Shown here piece by piece: positions 6,628-14,753 of a stretch of 25,558 bases of DNA (the first letter of the stretch is position 1; every line of letters starts with the position of its first letter). Location: the NCBI GenBank assembly GCA_003539755.1, contig DPOH01000243.1:3149-28706 (forward strand), given 5' to 3'. The stretch comes from Clostridium sp. (GTDB lineage: Bacteria > Bacillota > Clostridia > Clostridiales > Clostridiaceae). The notes under the pieces are model-generated. The model had not been told where the DNA came from. It saw only the letters and a program-made list of their open reading frames with translations, and ran no database searches. The translations under genes and the position numbers were made by a program.

Positions 6628-7074
6628 ATGGAAAAAGCAACAACAGTAATTAATGAATTATTAGTACAGTTGTTTAATGACGTATTACAAATTGAAGAAT
6701 CAAGCTTGAGAAGTGGAGAAATTTCAGATTTATCAATCACTGAAATACATACTATAGAGGCCATTGGTATGTATACAGAAAAAACTATGTCAGAGGTTGC
6801 ACAAAACTTAAAAATAACTGTAGGAACTTTAACTACAGCAATAAACAAATTAATAAAAAAACAGTATGTTGAAAGAAAAAGGATAGAAGAAGATAGAAGA
6901 GTTGTTTTAATCAAACTTACTAAGAGAGGTAAGCTTGCATACAGACTTCATGAAAAATTTCATAAAGATATGATTAATACAGCAATAGAAGGATTAGATG
7001 ATAGAGAAGAACAAATTTTAATATCTTCCTTAAGAAAACTAAATGATTTTTTTAAACAAAAATATGAATTATAG
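6628..7074 (+). CDS. fabT: FabT, MarR-family repressor of fatty acid synthesis
   Basis: This 148-aa winged-helix dimer of the MarR family heads the fatty-acid operon, as FabT does in streptococci and lactococci. Dimerisation helices lie at about 4-25 and 104-145. The DNA-binding part runs from about 37 to 100: a helix with TMSEVAQNL (53-61), a recognition helix around VGTLTTAINKLIKK (65-78), and the basic wing with Glu-Glu-Asp-Arg-Arg (87-91). In characterised FabT, long-chain acyl-ACP acts as corepressor; that property is assumed here, not seen. The start at 6628 is preferred because GGAGGG (6615-6620) lies seven bases ahead; an upstream ATG at 6589 lacks one. A 21-bp palindrome in its own promoter region suggests autoregulation. 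fabH follows 15 bp after the stop. Confidence 0.85.
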   Translation: MEKATTVINELLVQLFNDVLQIEESSLRSGEISDLSITEIHTIEAIGMYTEKTMSEVAQNLKITVGTLTTAINKLIKKQYVERKRIEEDRRVVLIKLTKRGKLAYRLHEKFHKDMINTAIEGLDDREEQILISSLRKLNDFFKQKYEL

Positions 7075-7089
7075 ATGAAGGAGAACATT

Positions 7090-8061
7090 ATGAATAATAT
7101 TGGAATTGCAGGTATTGGGGCATATTTACCTTCTTTAGCTGTTACCAATGATAAGTTGAGTGAGTTTGTTGATACAAATGATGAGTGGATCAGTGAACGA
7201 ACAGGTATAAAAGAAAGGCGAATATCACAGGGAGAAGATACTTCAATGCTTGCATCTAAAGCAGCTAAACTTGCATTAGATAGGGCAGAAATGAAGCCTG
7301 AAGACTTAGATTTAATAATAGTTGCAACTGTATCCCCAGATATGTTCATTCCATCAGTTGCATGTCTTGTGCAAAGTAAACTAGGAGCCCAAAAAGCGGC
7401 ATGTTTTGATATTAATGTAGCCTGTTCAGGATTTGTATATGGACTTGAAATAGCAAAAGGAATGATGCTTTCTATGAATTACAAAAGTGCTCTTGTTATA
7501 GGGGCAGAAGTTCTTTCAAAAGTTGTTGACTGGGAAGATAGAAGCACATGTATTTTATTTGGAGATGGAAGTGGAGCTGCAGTTCTTGAAAAATGTGATG
7601 AGAGAGGAATAGTTAAATCTTATCTTAAAGCAGAAGGTGATAAATGGGAAAGCTTAACTATTGGAGCGGCAGATTTTGATACACCTTTTACTGAAGAAAA
7701 AGTTCTTAAAAAAAGAACTGTTGATATGAATGGAAGAGAAGTTTTTAAATTTGCTACTAAAGCAATTGAAAATGGAGTAAAAAAGATTATTGAGGATACA
7801 GGCATTTCATTAGATGAAATAAAGTATATAGTTCCTCATCAAGCGAATTCAAGAATTATAGCATCAGCAGCTAAAAGACTAGGTATAGAGAAGAATAAAT
7901 TCTATATGAATGTTGATAAAGTAGGTAATACTTCATCGGCATCTGTGCCGATAGCATTAAATGATATGTATGAAAAGAATATGATAGAAAAAGGTGACAA
8001 GCTAATACTAGTAGCATTTGGTGGAGGACTTACATATGGTTCTACACTTATTGAATGGTAA
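7090..8061 (+). CDS. fabH: FabH, beta-ketoacyl-ACP synthase III
   Basis: This 323-aa cytoplasmic enzyme starts fatty acid synthesis by condensing an acyl-CoA primer with malonyl-ACP. The Cys-His-Asn triad is visible: Cys112 in NVACSGF, His250 in VPHQANSR and Asn280 in VGNTSSAS. The Gly-rich C-terminal loop (FGGGLTYGS) is also present. The length equals that of the family. The start at 7090 is chosen over an in-frame ATG at 7075 because AAGGAG (7078-7083) lies six bases ahead of it. Primer preference (acetyl or branched) cannot be told from this. It sits between the regulator and the carrier gene, as in other Firmicute fab operons. Confidence 0.96.
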   Translation: MNNIGIAGIGAYLPSLAVTNDKLSEFVDTNDEWISERTGIKERRISQGEDTSMLASKAAKLALDRAEMKPEDLDLIIVATVSPDMFIPSVACLVQSKLGAQKAACFDINVACSGFVYGLEIAKGMMLSMNYKSALVIGAEVLSKVVDWEDRSTCILFGDGSGAAVLEKCDERGIVKSYLKAEGDKWESLTIGAADFDTPFTEEKVLKKRTVDMNGREVFKFATKAIENGVKKIIEDTGISLDEIKYIVPHQANSRIIASAAKRLGIEKNKFYMNVDKVGNTSSASVPIALNDMYEKNMIEKGDKLILVAFGGGLTYGSTLIEW

Positions 8062-8110
8062 TAAAATAATTAATTAATAAAAATTATATGAATAAATGGA
8101 GGAATTTATT

Positions 8111-8329
8111 ATGTTATTTGAAGAAATTAGAGAAGTTATTTGTGATCAATTAGAAATTGAAAAGGAAGAAGTAACATTAGAAACTACTTTTGAAGAATTA
8201 GGAGCAGATTCATTAGATTTATTCCAAATTGTTATTGAATTAGAAGAAAAGTATGGAATTCAAATTGAAGAAGTAGATGGATTAAAGACTATAAAAGATG
8301 CAGTGAATTATGTAGAAGAACATAAATAG
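8111..8329 (+). CDS. acpP: acyl carrier protein AcpP
   Basis: This 72-aa acidic four-helix protein carries growing acyl chains on 4'-phosphopantetheine. The prosthetic group attaches to Ser34 in the motif GADSLDLFQIV (31-41). The surface is strongly negative with many Glu residues, as usual. GGAGGA (8098-8103) stands seven bases ahead of ATG at 8111, so the earlier ATG at 8096, which lies within this site, is rejected. Its place between fabH and fabK marks it as the fatty-acid carrier and not a polyketide carrier. A hairpin at its stop codon may trim expression of the genes behind it. Confidence 0.95.
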   Translation: MLFEEIREVICDQLEIEKEEVTLETTFEELGADSLDLFQIVIELEEKYGIQIEEVDGLKTIKDAVNYVEEHK

Positions 8330-8345
8330 AATTTATGTGAATTTT
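8320..8345 (+). terminator. weak hairpin at the acpP stop, possible attenuator
   Basis: ACATAAAT (8320-8327) pairs with ATTTATGT (8331-8338) with a 3-nt loop, followed by GAATTTT. The stem is all but free of G-C pairs and the T-run is short. It could act as a partial terminator or an RNA-stability element between acpP and fabK, not a full stop. Confidence 0.3.
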
Positions 8346-8434
8346 AAATGTCTTTGAGTTAATTTAAACTTTTATAAGTATGACTGTAAATGGAGTTTTT
8401 AAATAGTAAACTTGCTCAAGGATAAATCTTTATA

Positions 8435-8487
8435 ACTTATATATAAGTAGAAAAAATGTCATGACTACAATTTATGTTGCATGACTA
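8435..8487. repeat. palindrome and direct repeat in the fabK leader
   Basis: The 171-bp acpP-fabK gap holds a perfect 14-bp palindrome ACTTATATATAAGT (8435-8448) and two copies of CATGACTA (8460-8467 and 8480-8487), 20 bp apart. The second copy touches the fabK ribosome site. No good -35/-10 pair was found here. These may be regulatory or chance features of AT-rich DNA. Confidence 0.4.
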
Positions 8488-8500
8488 GGAGGAAATTCTT

Positions 8501-9442
8501 ATGGAAAGTAATAGAGTATGTGAATTGTTGAAAATAGAATATCCTATATTTCAAGGTGGTATGGCAAGAATTGCAGATGCATCATTAGCATCTGCTGTAA
8601 GTGAAGCAGGAGGGCTTGGGATAATTACAGGAGCTGCTCCAACTGAATGGGTAAAGGAACAGATAAGAGAAGCAAAAAAGTTAACTGATAAGCCATTTGG
8701 AGTGAATATAATGCTCATGTCAGAAAATGCAGACGAAATAGCTGATTTAGTATGTACAGAAGGGGTAAAAGTAGTAACAACAGGAGCAGGAAGTCCAGGA
8801 AAATACATGAATAAGTGGAATAAATACGGCATTAAAGTTATACCAGTAGTAGCATCAGTTGCATTAGCAAAGAGAATGGAAAAGTGTGGTGCTGATGCTG
8901 TAATTGCAGAAGGAACTGAATCTGGAGGACATGTAGGACAGCTGACTACAATGGCTCTTGTACCACAAGTAGTTGATGCAGTTGAAATACCAGTTATAGG
9001 AGCTGGTGGAATTGGTGATGGAAGAGGTGTCGCAGCTACTTTTATGTTAGGTGCAGAAGGGGTTCAATTAGGAACAAGATTTTTAGTAGCTAAAGAATGT
9101 ACAGTACATCCTAATTATAAAGAAAGAGTATTAAAAGCTAAGGATATAGATACTGAAGTTACAGGAAGACCTACAGGACATCCTGTAAGAGTTTTGAGAA
9201 ATAAACTTGCAAGAAAATATTTAAAACTTGAAAAAGAAGGGGCAAGTATTGAAGAGCTTGAAACATTAGGAGTAGGAGCTTTAAGAAAAGCTGTTATAGA
9301 TGGTGATGTTGATAATGGATCATTAATGGCTGGTCAGATATCAGGAATAGTTAATAAAGAACAGACTGCTAAAGAAATAATAGAAGAATTATTCGATGAA
9401 GCAGAAAAAAGATTTAACTTATTTGGAGGCAGAAATGAATAG
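8501..9442 (+). CDS. fabK: FabK, FMN-dependent enoyl-ACP reductase II
   Basis: This 313-aa TIM-barrel flavoprotein reduces trans-2-enoyl-ACP in the last step of each elongation cycle. The nitronate monooxygenase/FabK fold is recognised from IEYPIFQGGMARI (12-24), the FMN-phosphate region GAGGIGDGRG, and SGGHVG (141-146). His144 occupies the same position as the catalytic His of pneumococcal FabK. No FabI-type reductase is present in the window, so this is probably the operon's only enoyl reductase, and it is a type not inhibited by triclosan. AGGAGG (8487-8492) sets the start. Its end overlaps fabD by 8 nt (ATGAATAG), implying coupled translation. The related nitronate monooxygenase activity is unlikely in this context. 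Confidence 0.93.
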   Translation: MESNRVCELLKIEYPIFQGGMARIADASLASAVSEAGGLGIITGAAPTEWVKEQIREAKKLTDKPFGVNIMLMSENADEIADLVCTEGVKVVTTGAGSPGKYMNKWNKYGIKVIPVVASVALAKRMEKCGADAVIAEGTESGGHVGQLTTMALVPQVVDAVEIPVIGAGGIGDGRGVAATFMLGAEGVQLGTRFLVAKECTVHPNYKERVLKAKDIDTEVTGRPTGHPVRVLRNKLARKYLKLEKEGASIEELETLGVGALRKAVIDGDVDNGSLMAGQISGIVNKEQTAKEIIEELFDEAEKRFNLFGGRNE

Positions 9443-10376
9443 TAAGAAAACCGCTTTTTTATTTCCAGGTCAGGGTGTACAGACAGTGGGAATGGCTAAG
9501 GATTTATATGAAAACATAGCTGAATGTAAATCAATATTAGATTATAGTGAAAATATTTTAGATATGCCTATTAAAAAAATGATGTTTGAAGGTCCTGAAG
9601 AGGTGATTACAAAAACAGAAAATGCACAACCTTTAATTTTGACAGCATCACTTATGGCATTAAAGGCCTTAGAAGTTAATGATATAAGTGCAGATCATAC
9701 AGCAGGATTAAGTTTAGGAGAATATGCGGCATTGATTTATGGTGGGGTATTATCATTAGAAGATGGACTTCTTTTAATAAAAGAGAGAGGAAGAATAATG
9801 GGAAGTGCACTTCCAGAAGGTCTTGGAACAATGGCAGCAATATTAAAGCTTAATAGTGAAAAAATGCAGGAATTATTAGAAAGAGCAGGAAAGTTTGGAG
9901 TTGTTGAAGGTGCTAATTTTAATTGTCCTGGACAAGTATCAATTTCAGGAGAATTTAAAGCAGTAAATGAAGCAGTTAAAATAGCCAAAGAGCTTGGAGG
10001 TATTGGAATTCCTCTAAAAGTAAGTGGACCTTTCCATAGTTCATTATTAACTGGTGCAAGTGAAGAATTTTATAAAACTATAGAAAAGGTAGATATAAAA
10101 GGCTTTAACAAAATAGTCTACTCTAATGTAAAGGGAACACCATATGAAGATAATGATGATGTAAAAATAATATTGAAAAATCACATTAGAAGTTCTGTAT
10201 TATTTGAAAATATAATTAATAATATGATTGAAAAAGGTGTAGATACATTTGTTGAAGTAGGTCCAGGAAAGGCACTTAGAGGATTTGTAAAGAAGATTAA
10301 TAGAAATGCAAGACTTCTTAATGTGGAAGGTATTAATTCATTAATTAATACAGTTGAATCATTTAAGAAGTTATAG
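9435..10376 (+). CDS. fabD: FabD, malonyl-CoA:ACP transacylase
   Basis: This 313-aa enzyme transfers malonyl from CoA to ACP. The sequence shows the oxyanion Gln13 in FPGQGVQ, the nucleophilic Ser93 in GLSLGEY, the carboxylate-binding Arg118 and the catalytic His201 in GPFHSSLL. The frame extends upstream to 9396, but the true start is the ATG at 9435 with GGAGGC (9425-9430) ahead. This places the start inside the last codons of fabK, an 8-nt overlap. A 71-bp gap separates it from fabG. Confidence 0.96.
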   Translation: MNSKKTAFLFPGQGVQTVGMAKDLYENIAECKSILDYSENILDMPIKKMMFEGPEEVITKTENAQPLILTASLMALKALEVNDISADHTAGLSLGEYAALIYGGVLSLEDGLLLIKERGRIMGSALPEGLGTMAAILKLNSEKMQELLERAGKFGVVEGANFNCPGQVSISGEFKAVNEAVKIAKELGGIGIPLKVSGPFHSSLLTGASEEFYKTIEKVDIKGFNKIVYSNVKGTPYEDNDDVKIILKNHIRSSVLFENIINNMIEKGVDTFVEVGPGKALRGFVKKINRNARLLNVEGINSLINTVESFKKL

Positions 10377-10447
10377 TTTACCAAAATCCATAAATAATTT
10401 TTGAAAGAAATATTGTCTATTAATAATATATTTCGAGGAGGAAATTT

Positions 10448-11188
10448 ATGTTGAAAGGAAAATGTGCAGTTGTAACTGGTGCATCAAGAGGCATTGGAAA
10501 AGCAATTGCATTAAAGTTGGCATCACTTGGAGCTAATGTAGTAATAAACTTTAGAAACAGCGAAAAAGAAGCCTTAGAAGTTGAAAGCGAAATAAGAGGA
10601 ATGGGAGTAGATGCTTTAAGTATCAAAGCTGATATTTCCAAGCTAGATCAAGTCGAAAATTTAATCAAAAGTGCCAAAGAAAAGTTTGGAGCTATTGATA
10701 TTATAGTAAATAATGCAGGAATAACTAAGGATAATTTAATTTTAAGAATGAAAGAAGAAGATTTTGATAGTGTTATTGATGTTAATTTAAAAGGCGTTTT
10801 TAATTGTCTTAAAAGTATAACACCAGTGATGATAAGACAGAAAAAAGGAAAAATCATAAATATATCTTCTGTTGTAGGAATATCAGGTAATGCTGGTCAG
10901 ATTAATTATGCGGCATCAAAGGCAGGAATAATAGGAATGACAAAATCTCTTGCAAAGGAAATTGGAACTAGAGGAATTAATGTTAATGCTGTTGCACCAG
11001 GATTTATTGATACAGAAATGACAGAATGTCTTGGGGAAAAGGTAAAGGAAGAAGCAAAAAAGAATATTCCATTAAAAAGATTTGGAACAGCTGAAGATGT
11101 GGCTGAAGTTGTTGCTTTTCTAGCAAGTGATGAATCTGATTATATTACAGGTCAGGTTATCCATGTTGATGGTGGAATGTTGATGTAG
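10448..11188 (+). CDS. fabG: FabG, 3-oxoacyl-ACP reductase
   Basis: This 246-aa NADPH-dependent short-chain dehydrogenase reduces beta-ketoacyl-ACP. It shows the cofactor loop TGASRGIG (10-17), NNAG (88-91), and the catalytic Ser141, Tyr154 and Lys158 (NYAASK). The C-terminal segment ITGQVIHVDGGM is typical of FabG. The start at 10448 has a strong GAGGAGG (10435-10441). It lies in the canonical order between fabD and fabF, with the fabF start 14 bp after its stop. Confidence 0.96.
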   Translation: MLKGKCAVVTGASRGIGKAIALKLASLGANVVINFRNSEKEALEVESEIRGMGVDALSIKADISKLDQVENLIKSAKEKFGAIDIIVNNAGITKDNLILRMKEEDFDSVIDVNLKGVFNCLKSITPVMIRQKKGKIINISSVVGISGNAGQINYAASKAGIIGMTKSLAKEIGTRGINVNAVAPGFIDTEMTECLGEKVKEEAKKNIPLKRFGTAEDVAEVVAFLASDESDYITGQVIHVDGGMLM

Positions 11189-11202
11189 TGGAGGAAGAAT
11201 TT

Positions 11203-12435
11203 ATGGAAAGAAGAGTAGTTATTACTGGTATGGGAGCTTTGACTCCTATAGGAAATGATGTAAATACATTTTGGAATAATGCTAAAGAAGGAAAATGTGG
11301 TATAGATTTTATTACATTAGTTGATAATGACTTGCTAGATGTTAAAATTGCAGCTGAAGTTAAGGATTTTAATCCAGAACCTATAATAAGTAAGAAAGAA
11401 TGCAGAAGATTAGATAGATTCGAACAGTTTGGAATAGTGGCAGCAGATCAAGCAGTTAAAGATTCAGGTCTAAACTTAGATGAAGAAGATTTGGAAAGAA
11501 TTGGAGTTAGCATTGGGTCAGGTATTGGTGGTCTAGAAACAATTGAAAGTGAATGTGGTAGATTAGCAACAGGAAAATCTAAACGTGTTTCACCATTTTT
11601 TATAACAATGTCCATTGTAAATTTATTAGCAGGAAATGTGGCTATTAAATATGGATTAAAAGGTCCATGTACATCTGTTGTAACAGCATGTGCAACTGGT
11701 ATAAATAATATTGGAGAATCATTTAGAACTATAAAGCATGGTTATGCTGATGTTATGTTATGTGGTGGTGCAGAAGCTCCCATTACAAGAATTGGAGTTG
11801 GTGGCTTCCATGGAAATAAAACATTAAATTCTCATAATGACCCTAAAAGAGCATCTATACCATTTGACAAAGAAAGAAGCGGATTTGTAATGGGTGAAGG
11901 TGCAGGAGTAGTTGTTATTGAATCTCTTGAACATGCACAAAAAAGAGGCGCTAAAATCTATGCAGAAATAGTTGGATATGGAACAACTTGTGATGGATAT
12001 CATATTACTTCACCAGCACCAGATGGAAGTGGAGCAGCTAAAGCAATGGAACTTGCAATAAAGGAAGCAGGTATAACTCCAGATGATATATCATATGTAA
12101 ATGCTCATGGTACATCAACACAGCTTAACGATAAATTTGAAACAATAGCAATAAAGAGAGTTTTTGGTGAAAATGCTAAAGTTCCTGTATCATCTACAAA
12201 ATCTATGACAGGACATCTTCTAGGTGCTGCTGGTGCAATAGAAACCATAGTATGTACAAAAGCTTTAGAAGATGGCTTTATACCACCTACTATAGGATAT
12301 GAAGTACCTGATGAAGAACTTGATTTAGACTATGTTCCTAATGAAGGAAGAAAACAGAATTTAGAATATGTATTAAATAATTCTTTAGGATTTGGCGGTC
12401 ATAATGCAACACTTGTTATAAAGAAGTGGAAATAG
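11203..12435 (+). CDS. fabF: FabF, beta-ketoacyl-ACP synthase II
   Basis: This 410-aa condensing enzyme elongates acyl-ACP with malonyl-ACP. The Cys-His-His triad is Cys163 (TACATG), His302 (AHGTST) and His338 (TGHLLGAAGA), with Lys333 also conserved. The ATG at 11203, served by GGAGGA (11190-11195), is preferred to a GTG at 11188 that overlaps the fabG stop and the ribosome site itself. In the window this is the only elongation synthase (no FabB), so it should handle both saturated and unsaturated chains. Work on Clostridium acetobutylicum has assigned such a role to FabF together with FabZ. Confidence 0.96.
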   Translation: MERRVVITGMGALTPIGNDVNTFWNNAKEGKCGIDFITLVDNDLLDVKIAAEVKDFNPEPIISKKECRRLDRFEQFGIVAADQAVKDSGLNLDEEDLERIGVSIGSGIGGLETIESECGRLATGKSKRVSPFFITMSIVNLLAGNVAIKYGLKGPCTSVVTACATGINNIGESFRTIKHGYADVMLCGGAEAPITRIGVGGFHGNKTLNSHNDPKRASIPFDKERSGFVMGEGAGVVVIESLEHAQKRGAKIYAEIVGYGTTCDGYHITSPAPDGSGAAKAMELAIKEAGITPDDISYVNAHGTSTQLNDKFETIAIKRVFGENAKVPVSSTKSMTGHLLGAAGAIETIVCTKALEDGFIPPTIGYEVPDEELDLDYVPNEGRKQNLEYVLNNSLGFGGHNATLVIKKWK

Positions 12436-12451
12436 TGTAGGAGGTTATTCT

Positions 12452-12955
12452 ATGGAATTTGAACAAATTAAAGAATTAATACAGCTTATTGATTCTTCAA
12501 GTTTAGCATTTTTTGAATTTAGTGATGGAAATGAACATATAAAAATGGATAAGTCATTAAATAGAGATTCTAATGATAATAATGAGAAAAAAGAAATAGT
12601 AAAGGAGAATGAAAGAACAGTATATGCTCCTGTTATGAATCCTTTAAATAATAGTGAAGAAATAGTAAATGAAGCAAAACATGAAGTTGAGCAGGAGGCT
12701 GAAGATGATGGTGCTTCAAGTATAATTACATCTCCTATGGTTGGAACATTTTATGCTAAAGCATCTCCAGAAAGTGATCCTTTTGTAAGTGAAGGAGATG
12801 TAATACAAAAAGGAAAAGTTATCTGCATTATTGAAGCTATGAAGCTTATGAATGAAATCGAAAGTGAATTTTCTGGAACTGTTGTTAAATGCTTAGTTAA
12901 AGATGGAGATATGGTAGAATACGGACAACCGTTGTTCAAGATTAGGGAGGAATAA
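12452..12955 (+). CDS. accB: AccB, biotin carboxyl carrier protein of acetyl-CoA carboxylase
   Basis: This 167-aa protein carries biotin between AccC and AccD/AccA. The C-terminal biotinyl domain starts near residue 93 (SPMVGTFY) and holds the biotin acceptor Lys131 in EAMKLMNEIES. The 'thumb' region typical of AccB, as opposed to lipoyl domains, appears as ASPESDPFVSEGD (104-116). The N-terminal helix (1-20) is the part that docks on AccC in other bacteria. Between them is a flexible acidic linker (35-90) rich in Glu, Asn and Lys. TAGGAGG ahead of the ATG gives the start. fabZ is inserted between accB and accC, the usual Firmicute order. Confidence 0.95.
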   Translation: MEFEQIKELIQLIDSSSLAFFEFSDGNEHIKMDKSLNRDSNDNNEKKEIVKENERTVYAPVMNPLNNSEEIVNEAKHEVEQEAEDDGASSIITSPMVGTFYAKASPESDPFVSEGDVIQKGKVICIIEAMKLMNEIESEFSGTVVKCLVKDGDMVEYGQPLFKIREE

Positions 12956-12958
12956 AAA

Positions 12959-13387
12959 TTGCTAAAAATAAATGAAATAAAGGAAATTTTACCTCATAGA
13001 TATCCTATGCTTTTAATTGATAGAGTTACTGAAATAGATATTGATAATAAATTATATGTAAAAGGTTATAAAAATCTTTCGGCAAATGAACCATTTTTTC
13101 AAGGGCATTATCCAGATATGCCAATTATGCCTGGAGTTCTTCAAATTGAAGCCTTAGCTCAAACTGGTGCTGTAGCAATACTTTCTATGGAGCAGTTTAA
13201 AGGTAAAACTCCTATTCTTGCTGGTGTGAATAAAGCAAGATTTAAAGAAAAAGTAGTGCCTGGAGATAGACTAGACTTATGCTGTGAAATAGTTAGATTA
13301 AAGGGGACAATTGGTGTTGGAAAAGGTACTGCAAGCGTTGATGGAAAAGTTGTATGTGAAGCAGAAATATTATTTGCTATAGTCTAG
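12959..13387 (+). CDS. fabZ: FabZ, 3-hydroxyacyl-ACP dehydratase (TTG start)
   Basis: This 142-aa hot-dog-fold enzyme dehydrates beta-hydroxyacyl-ACP. The family signature is clear: LPHRYPMLLIDRV (11-23), the catalytic His50 in FFQGHYPDMPIMPGV, and Glu64 in QIEALAQ. The start codon is TTG: AGGGAGG (12944-12950) lies eight bases ahead and no in-frame ATG occurs before the conserved core. The weaker start may lower its level relative to its neighbours. No FabA or FabM isomerase gene is in the window, so unsaturated chains may depend on this enzyme together with FabF. Confidence 0.94.
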   Translation: MLKINEIKEILPHRYPMLLIDRVTEIDIDNKLYVKGYKNLSANEPFFQGHYPDMPIMPGVLQIEALAQTGAVAILSMEQFKGKTPILAGVNKARFKEKVVPGDRLDLCCEIVRLKGTIGVGKGTASVDGKVVCEAEILFAIV

Positions 13388-13400
13388 GATAGGTGATGTT

Positions 13401-14753
13401 ATGTTTAAAAAAGTGCTAATTGCAAATAGGGGCGAGATTGCTGTAAGAATAATAAGAGCATGTAGAGAAATGGGAATAAGTACAGTAGCTGTATATTCTG
13501 AAGCTGACAAAGAAGCTCTTCATACTCAGCTTGCAGATGAATCAGTTTGTATAGGACCAGCAATGCCTAAAGACAGTTATTTAAATATTACAAATATATT
13601 AAGTGCATGTGTACTTACTGGGGCAGATGCTATACATCCGGGATTTGGATTTTTATCTGAGAATTCAAAATTTGCCAAAATGTGTAGGCAGTGTAATATC
13701 AAATTTATAGGGCCTGATTATGAAACTATTGATTTGATAGGAAATAAGGCTATGGCTAGAAAGATTATGAAAGCATCAGATGTACCAGTAGTTCCGGGGT
13801 TTGAAGGCGAAATTAGTGATGAAAATCAAGCTCTTGAAATTGCTGAAGGTATAGGATATCCAATAATGATAAAATCAGCAGCAGGTGGTGGAGGAAAAGG
13901 AATAAGAATTGCTTTTAATGAGGAAGAATTTCTTATGGGATTTAAAACAGCAAAAGCAGAAGCCAAAGCATGCTTTGGAGATGATACTTTATACTTAGAA
14001 AAATTTATTCAAAAACCAAAACATATTGAATTTCAAATACTTGCTGATGAGCATGGTAATATTGTTCACCTAGGTGAAAGAGAATGTTCAATGCAGAGAA
14101 AAAATCAAAAAGTATTAGAAGAGGCACCTTCTAATGTTCTTACAGAAGAACTTAGGGAGAAGATGGGTGAAATAGCAAAAAGAGCAGCTAGTGCTGTTGA
14201 TTATAAAAATGCAGGAACAATAGAGTTTTTATATGATAAAGACAATAATTTTTATTTTATGGAAATGAATACGAGAATACAAGTTGAACATCCTATTACA
14301 GAAATGATAACAAGAATAGACCTTGTTAAAGAACAGATTAAGATTGCAGCAGGAGAAACTTTGAATTTTACTCAAGATGATATAAAAATTAAGGGACATG
14401 CAATTGAGTGTAGAGTTAATGCTGAAGATCCAGAACATGATTTTAGACCATGTCCAGGAAAGATTGAAGAATTATGTGTTCCAGGTGGAATGGGAGTAAG
14501 GATAGATTCAGCGATTTATTGTGGATATAAAATACCACATTGTTATGATTCTATGATTGCAAAAGTTATAACTTTTGGAAATGATAGAAATGAAGCTATA
14601 GTAAAAATGAGAAGGGCCTTATCTGAATTCGCAGTTGGAGGAGTTAAAACTAATATTAAATTTGATCTTTCGATTTTAGAAACTAATGAATTTTTAGAAG
14701 GAGAGTATGATACTTCATTTTTAGAAGAAAAGATGGTGAAGAAGAATGCTTAA
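13401..14753 (+). CDS. accC: AccC, biotin carboxylase subunit of acetyl-CoA carboxylase
   Basis: This 450-aa ATP-grasp enzyme carboxylates biotin on AccB with bicarbonate and ATP. It shows the N-terminal start KVLIANRGEIAVRIIRAC, the glycine-rich ATP lid AGGGGKGIRI (161-170), ERECSMQRKNQKV (226-238), and the metal and catalytic residues Glu288, Arg292 and Glu296 in EMNTRIQVEHP. These are numbered as in the Escherichia coli enzyme. The length is that of a free AccC with no fused carrier domain, so it is not a pyruvate carboxylase. Its last 8 nt (ATGCTTAA) overlap the accD start. Confidence 0.97.
   Translation: MFKKVLIANRGEIAVRIIRACREMGISTVAVYSEADKEALHTQLADESVCIGPAMPKDSYLNITNILSACVLTGADAIHPGFGFLSENSKFAKMCRQCNIKFIGPDYETIDLIGNKAMARKIMKASDVPVVPGFEGEISDENQALEIAEGIGYPIMIKSAAGGGGKGIRIAFNEEEFLMGFKTAKAEAKACFGDDTLYLEKFIQKPKHIEFQILADEHGNIVHLGERECSMQRKNQKVLEEAPSNVLTEELREKMGEIAKRAASAVDYKNAGTIEFLYDKDNNFYFMEMNTRIQVEHPITEMITRIDLVKEQIKIAAGETLNFTQDDIKIKGHAIECRVNAEDPEHDFRPCPGKIEELCVPGGMGVRIDSAIYCGYKIPHCYDSMIAKVITFGNDRNEAIVKMRRALSEFAVGGVKTNIKFDLSILETNEFLEGEYDTSFLEEKMVKKNA

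Noticed and set aside
6960..7349. Minus-strand open frame of 129 codons over fabT/fabH
   Set aside because: It is opposite two well-supported genes and shows no motif or ribosome site; serine-rich low-complexity content is typical of antisense shadows here.
10401..10429. TTGAAA-N17-TAATAT resembling an internal promoter before fabG
   Set aside because: The predicted start (about 10436) would fall inside the fabG ribosome binding site (10435-10441) and damage translation. Chance matches are common in this AT-rich DNA.
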